From the NCBI GenBank assembly GCA_037178855.1, contig JASJZC010000002.1:4712001-4776000 (forward strand): a stretch of 64,000 bases of DNA, given 5' to 3'. This DNA is from Oscheius sp. JU75. Taxonomy: Eukaryota > Nematoda > Chromadorea > Rhabditida > Rhabditidae. Positions 59,462 through 64,000 of the stretch are shown one piece after another. How positions within the stretch are numbered: position 1 is the first letter of the stretch; each line of letters begins with the position of its first letter. A program made the position numbers and the translations under genes. Below the pieces are notes generated by a model. That model had not been told where the DNA came from. It worked only from the letters and a program-made list of their open reading frames with translations, and did no database searches.

Positions 59462-60834
59462 ATGTTTCGGAATTATGGGTACCCGAAATCCGAACCCGAA
59501 AACACGACAACTGAGGAGGGAGAGTTTGGCGAGAACTCCTACGCCGCCATCTTCGGCCGCTCCAAGGTTAACCCTCTCTAACTTTTATTATTTTACCGGT
59601 TTTAGATTGAATGCAAGCCGTATAAGGGACCGATGCCAAACAAAACCATCCCTGCCGGCCTTCGACACCTCAAGATGGAGCTCAAGTCGCTGATCGTGGC
59701 GAAGCAGTCGTGTACCGGACAAGAAATCGAGGACTCGTACTGGTAAGCCTTAGTAGTTGGTCTCAAAACATTATTATTGAAGTTCATTGTTCGGCTACCG
59801 TCCACAGTACAGGGAATTTGGCTACAAAGGCATCGACGAACTTCTTGCCGCCTTCCCCGACATCTGCAAGGGATACATCGACCCGTCTGGCTCCAAAATG
59901 TAAGTTTTATCTGATTTTCTCTCCATGGAGTTTTGTACTGCTGGCGCCAGCTCTGAGCAGATTTCTCGTCAATGGAGAACGTTTATCTTTCCCCTTGCTG
60001 ACAGCCTTTAGAACGAAAAACCTCGCAATATGCTTGCTTGCTACTAAGTCTGAAATATGGCGTGAATGAATACGATCGATTGCATATCTTCCTTTTCAGC
60101 TATATTCCCGTGGTCGACGAGCGGCACAAGGATCTCGCCTTCCAATTGTCAAGAGCCCCTCGATCGCCATCGAAGCGGGAACATCGCCATCCGTGCACGA
60201 ACGGACCGGACAGGACTTCTCCGAATAGACAAAACATTCCACCGATATGTAAAGCTTTCACAACTTTTGGTTATACTAGATCTTTCAGCAGACTTTCGAT
60301 TCCGACAGCCATGGCTGAAAAACCGAGTCGCCTCAACCAAATCCATCGGTCAGTTCCCTCTCCCCCCTGTCCCGGCCAGGTGAATTTCAAGCCTTGTTGT
60401 TTTTATGACACGATTTTAGCGAACGTCTAATTTTCAAGGACGATGGAGCAAAGTGTCCGGAGAGGTGTCGGGCCATCACCGACATGGTTCGTAATATCGG
60501 AGAGAAGAGCCCCGACCGCACAGAGACCCGCTGTCATATTGAAACCCTGAAGAACCATTACTACCATTTGACAGGCCTCAGTCTCTGGGGCAAGATCATG
60601 CATGTTTCGTATGTTTCACCTCTTTCTCAGGACATCTAATTTTTAGGGATTACGCGGAGGCTATGGACAAGCCGGACTTCTACAAGTTCTGGAGGATTAT
60701 GAACGAGCCGTCAACGGATGGAGGACGCGCTCACTATATGGTCGTTCCCACCGATCCGAAGAATAACTACTTATACCTCTGTAAGTCATTTCCTCCATAA
60801 AAAACTTAGTTGTGGCGACTCTATCACTTCAGAA
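59462..60834 (+). CDS. LOTUS (OST-HTH) domain protein, probably tandem
   Basis: LOTUS domains bind Vasa-type helicases or G4 RNA in germ granules. Start ATG 59462 (MFRNYGYPKSEPENTTTEEG), preceded by TTACAG and an A run. Seven exons plus a terminal stop exon give about 307 residues. Residues about 45-120 form a LOTUS fold: MELKSLIVAKQSCTGQEIED, YRPQYREFGYKGIDELLAAF, PDICKGYIDP and KIYIPVVD. A basic Pro/Ser-rich linker follows (APRSPSKREHRHP). Residues about 200-300 look like a second, divergent LOTUS (CRAITDMVRNIGEKSP, SLWGKIMHVSDYAEAM, AHYMVVPTD). Splicing at 60781-60832 would make the stop codon across the junction (T then AA); another acceptor would extend it. Tandem LOTUS recalls C. elegans MIP-1/MIP-2, but it is much shorter. 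Confidence 0.7.
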
Positions 60835-62684
60835 TACTGGTAACTGCTTGAAGCCACATTTTTTTTATTGCCGTACCAATGTAATGCATAAATTTTATTG
60901 ATCCACAAACACTTATCTTGTTTCATTGTTCGCGCCAAACACAAGAAATTGAGGGAATGTCTGTAAGGGAGTGAGAAATGATTGTGAGACTTCTTCTAGT
61001 TGATGTTTCTGCTGGCTGTTGATCCAGTCTTTCGCTTATTCTTGTAGTTATGCTCTCTAGTGGCAGCGACGCTATGCATCCAATAGTTGATGTGTAGCGA
61101 GAAAAAATTGCTGCAAGAGTGAGCAATTATTTCAAAGTGACGATGCAGAGTCTGATTGCGAAGGATTGCGAATTCTTTTACGTTCTAAACTTGTTTGGAG
61201 AAAAAGGAGCCGAGCATCATCAGTGTTGAACCCAGGATTGTTCGAGAAACCATTCCAATCCACTGCAATGCGTTGGAGATTGCCGGAGTGAAAATGTATA
61301 GGGTGAACCTCTTTGGCCCTTTTAACTCTAGGTGCAGGTCCCGATTTGTAGCTTCGGCACATATAACGTGTGTTTTCATCAGTCTTCATTTTACTTTCAT
61401 CTTTTCAGACCAGTGCGACACTTCTAACACCAGTGAAGAAGCCCTGGATGGTCTCCCAGAAGCATATGGAATTGAAGGGGAACCTGATAAAAAGGCGTAA
61501 GAGGATATCTGGTCCAAAAAAAACAGGAAAACTGCCTAAAATTCCGAAAGAAACACCAAGAGATGTATTGAGTCTCCTCTACAAGCGTATTCTGAGGACG
61601 GTTCCGGAAAAGAGGTACAATATGAGCCAGCATTGTAGGAAGTTCGAGAAGCTGAACAGGGAGGGACAGGATAGTAAAACAAGGAGAATAACGAGGATCT
61701 GCGACAGAACGTAAGCAGGAACACTGTCAGTGGACCGAGGAATCCGAACAACGACCATGAACATCTGGATGCTGGTATTCCGAGGAATGATCCGATAAAC
61801 AAGGTGTCAATGAATAATTTCTCGAGATTTCGAAAGATAGGAACTATGTCCTTTTAGTGCTTACCATAACGTCATTGCTCCATTTCACTCCGTTCTCTTT
61901 CCTGCGCATCCGATTTCCACCGACAGCTCTCTTCACAATGTGACCACATTCGGCGGCTTGTGTTCCTTTTAGTAATTACGCGGGTCTCATCATTCAGAGA
62001 TGTTTCTGGCTCTTGACCTTCTTTGTCGCAACAAGCGGTAATCCTTGCTAAACCCTCGACATACACTCCTGTTCCCCCTCTCAATCAGACCTCTGATGTA
62101 CTCTTATCCCTCCCGCACATTTAGCGCCAAAAACGGACGAAATAGTATGTGATAAGGCTACCAAATTGACACCTAGACCACCGTCGTCATAATTGCTCCA
62201 GTCGCGGTATGCTGACCGCCCTCTGGTCTATAGTTATCCCCCTACCTACACGTACTCTCTCACTGACATTTCTTGTCTGATTTCAGTTTCTAAACCTCAT
62301 ACAATTTTTCCGTTGGCGTCTGGTATGTTTGGAGACATAGTATGTCCCTCTGTCAGCCACGTCAAGACGACTTGCCTAACTCTTCTTCTTACTCACTGAA
62401 ACGGTAAACTACCGTCACATGTTGTCCAGACTGTTTGCGATCATTTAGGCGTTGTCCTTTAGGAAAATAATAGAAAAGTACTAGTTGCTAGCCATTTCCA
62501 TTTGATTCTCATCGCCCTAGACCCAACACTCTCTGCGTATTTTCCAACAATCGCTTTCACATTCCCATTCTCAAGAGATGAAAAAGGGCTGTGACAACGC
62601 GCGACTTCTTGGGAAAATCCCGGTCCAGTCTTGCCTTTTCCTCTCCTCAAGATCCTCGTATTGGAGTCCTCTTTTCCAGACAAA
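60835..62684. other. Intergenic region, no gene recognised
   Basis: About 1.85 kb. Open frames at 61195-61500 and 61370-61714 on the + strand are long for the region but show no family feature. The CT-rich part after 61.8 kb leads to the peptide gene. Confidence 0.35.
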
Positions 62685-62885
62685 ATGTTCCTCTGGCTTT
62701 GCCTGTCTCTCCTGCTATCTGTAGCCAGCTGTGAAGAGGAACAGCCCGTCCGATGGCAACCGATGCTTCGACACCAGAGAGCCATTGCTCCGTCTTTCAG
62801 TTCCTGGTGTCTCTTCTATCCGGAACGATGCCGAATGCTCCAAGGCCTTGACGGAGGCCCGATGAAGAGATTCCGCTTCTTCTAA
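62685..62885 (+). CDS. Allatostatin-C/somatostatin-like peptide precursor
   Basis: Single coding exon of 66 residues. The ATG at 62685 lies five bases after a TTTTCCAG acceptor. A signal peptide (MFLWLCLSLLLSVASC) is followed by an acidic/basic spacer ending RHQR, then AIAPSFSSWCLFYPERCRML and a KR site before the final FRFF. The core C-L-F-Y-P-E-R-C has the C-x-F-x-P-x-x-C pattern of arthropod allatostatin-C peptides, which form a disulfide ring. AATAAA follows the stop at about 62897. The length is short for a prohormone, but complete. Similarity is limited to the ring, so homology is an inference; the ligand would be secreted and act on a somatostatin/AstC-type GPCR. Confidence 0.68.
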   Translation: MFLWLCLSLLLSVASCEEEQPVRWQPMLRHQRAIAPSFSSWCLFYPERCRMLQGLDGGPMKRFRFF

Positions 62886-63278
62886 GTTCTAAGGTTCAAT
62901 AAACCTTTATTCTGTTAAAGAATCTCTTATTACGTAAATGGGAATCCCGCTATTATAGATACTAGGGTGATGGTGGGAGGAAGTATCACAAAATCACGAA
63001 AAATGAGTGAGAAAGCCCAATGATAAAAAAAGGAGATACCGGGCAGTGCTGAGAAGAGGGGGAAAAAGGGCCCAAATATCCACAAATCGAACGGCTATAC
63101 ACGGTCTTCTATACACGAATCTAATCCACAGGAAGCTGGGAGGGAGAGAGAAATTTTCGTTACCGGCACGAGGAGGACCAGCATTATCGGGTATAAACTT
63201 ACGGGGGTCAAAATAGGATACAGAAATATGTGAGGAATGCGAGGCAATACATATTATGTGTTTCTTCTTCTGCTCTCT
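62886..63278. other. Convergent 3' flanks
   Basis: Holds the 3' UTR of the peptide gene and that of the phosphatase on the other strand. Nothing else recognised. Confidence 0.4.
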
Positions 63279-64000
63279 CTACCAAACCGGGTTGTTGTTC
63301 TGCTGATTGCGACTGAGGATGGAGCGGACGTCGGAACAGAATCGAAGTGCGTCTAGGAACGGGAGCAGGTTCAGTAGACACGTGTCGAACGGATCCGAGA
63401 ACCACGACGGAATTGGAATGGCGTTTTCTGCAATTATAATCTTTTTGAACGGATTGGAACAAAACAGTAGGATTTGTCATCAGGATGTTTAAAAAGAAGT
63501 TTTAAAAGAAACGAGATGACTGATGAGAAACTCACGTGGGAACTTTCTGTATGCTCCGGGCGAATTGTCTAGAATAAAGATGGAGCTCAAGTCATGATGA
63601 ATCGCGCTGAGATCTTTTGTGTACCCGCCGTAGTCCATTGTGCAGTGTTGTCGGAAGTATCTTAAACGAAGAGGCTATTATCGAGAATCAAGACAACCAA
63701 CCTTCGATTTAAAATGTTGCGACCACGGTCTAATTTGTCGGCCACGTGAGTGCCATAGACTTCCATACTGGCAGTAAACACTACTAGATCGAACCTGGAA
63801 AGAAACAAAGAAGCTTTTGTCAAGAAAGGGAGACATACCATTGGCTAACGACTGAGAGGAAATAATCGACATGGGGTCTAGCGTGAACTGAGAATCTAAC
63901 TGGATGTCGATCAATCGTCACCTGAAATATTCGAAGTTTATCTGAACATGAGAATTGAAATGCAGGCTAATTTCCCGGTCTCACGAACTTGAGAACTAAA
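63279..64000 (-). CDS. CTDNEP1: CTDNEP1/Dullard nuclear-envelope phosphatase, 5' part outside window
   Basis: Serine phosphatase that dephosphorylates lipin at the nuclear envelope and limits membrane synthesis. The minus strand enters from the right edge with LVLKF, then [109 protein letters not shown] and the tail VRSILSRNQ, ending NPVW. The order and the stop position match human CTDNEP1 (ending HRLW). The catalytic DxDx(T/V) motif and N-terminal membrane helix lie beyond the window. At least three introns are in the visible part, all short. SCP-type paralogues are less likely because of the PIPSWFSD and SILSRN blocks. Confidence 0.93.

Noticed and set aside
61195-61714. Overlapping + strand frames of about 100 residues
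   Set aside because: No conserved motif and no phase-compatible exons on either side.

Overview
This window is nuclear DNA of a nematode. The evidence is a typical cuticle collagen gene, a T-box gene whose domain reads like MAB-9/TBX20, an intron-dense layout with introns mostly 35-45 nt long, and 3' splice acceptors (TTTCAG type) lying a few bases before many start codons, as expected for spliced-leader trans-splicing. I cannot name the species. Spliced models below were built by hand from the six frames, splice consensus and remembered family features; no search was run.

Left part (1-21.4 kb) is gene-dense. It holds a tubby gene running off the left edge (-), a proline-rich secreted protein (+) converging on lactate dehydrogenase (-), and a same-strand cluster that looks like an operon (PUS3, AK6 adenylate kinase, mitochondrial ribosomal protein mL53, small membrane protein; all -). 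These are followed by a small single-TM protein (+), an SLC1 glutamate transporter (-), a tetraspanin (+), DNAJC11 (+), a BRI3-type membrane protein (+) and a rhodopsin-family GPCR (-).

Middle part (21.4-47.4 kb) is sparse. It holds one weak multi-exon candidate, a small prohormone-like gene (+), a cuticle collagen (-) and a ClC chloride channel (-). One ClC intron carries a broken, antisense PP1-type phosphatase pseudogene, and a plausible distal first exon lies 1.9 kb upstream. Two small unrecognised genes follow (-). Long stretches here have strong purine/pyrimidine strand asymmetry, with the pyrimidine-rich strand matching the sense strand of the neighbouring genes.

Right part (47.4-64 kb) holds DNA polymerase delta catalytic subunit (-), a nucleotide-sugar transporter (+), mab-9/TBX20 (+), a protein with one and probably two LOTUS domains (+), a tiny secreted precursor with an allatostatin-C-like cyclic core (+), and a CTDNEP1/Dullard phosphatase (-) running off the right edge.

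Most genes are ordinary conserved ones. The more unusual signals are the allatostatin-C-like precursor, the two-cysteine prohormone-like gene, two 38-nt GC-AG introns, the nested phosphatase pseudogene and the candidate operon.
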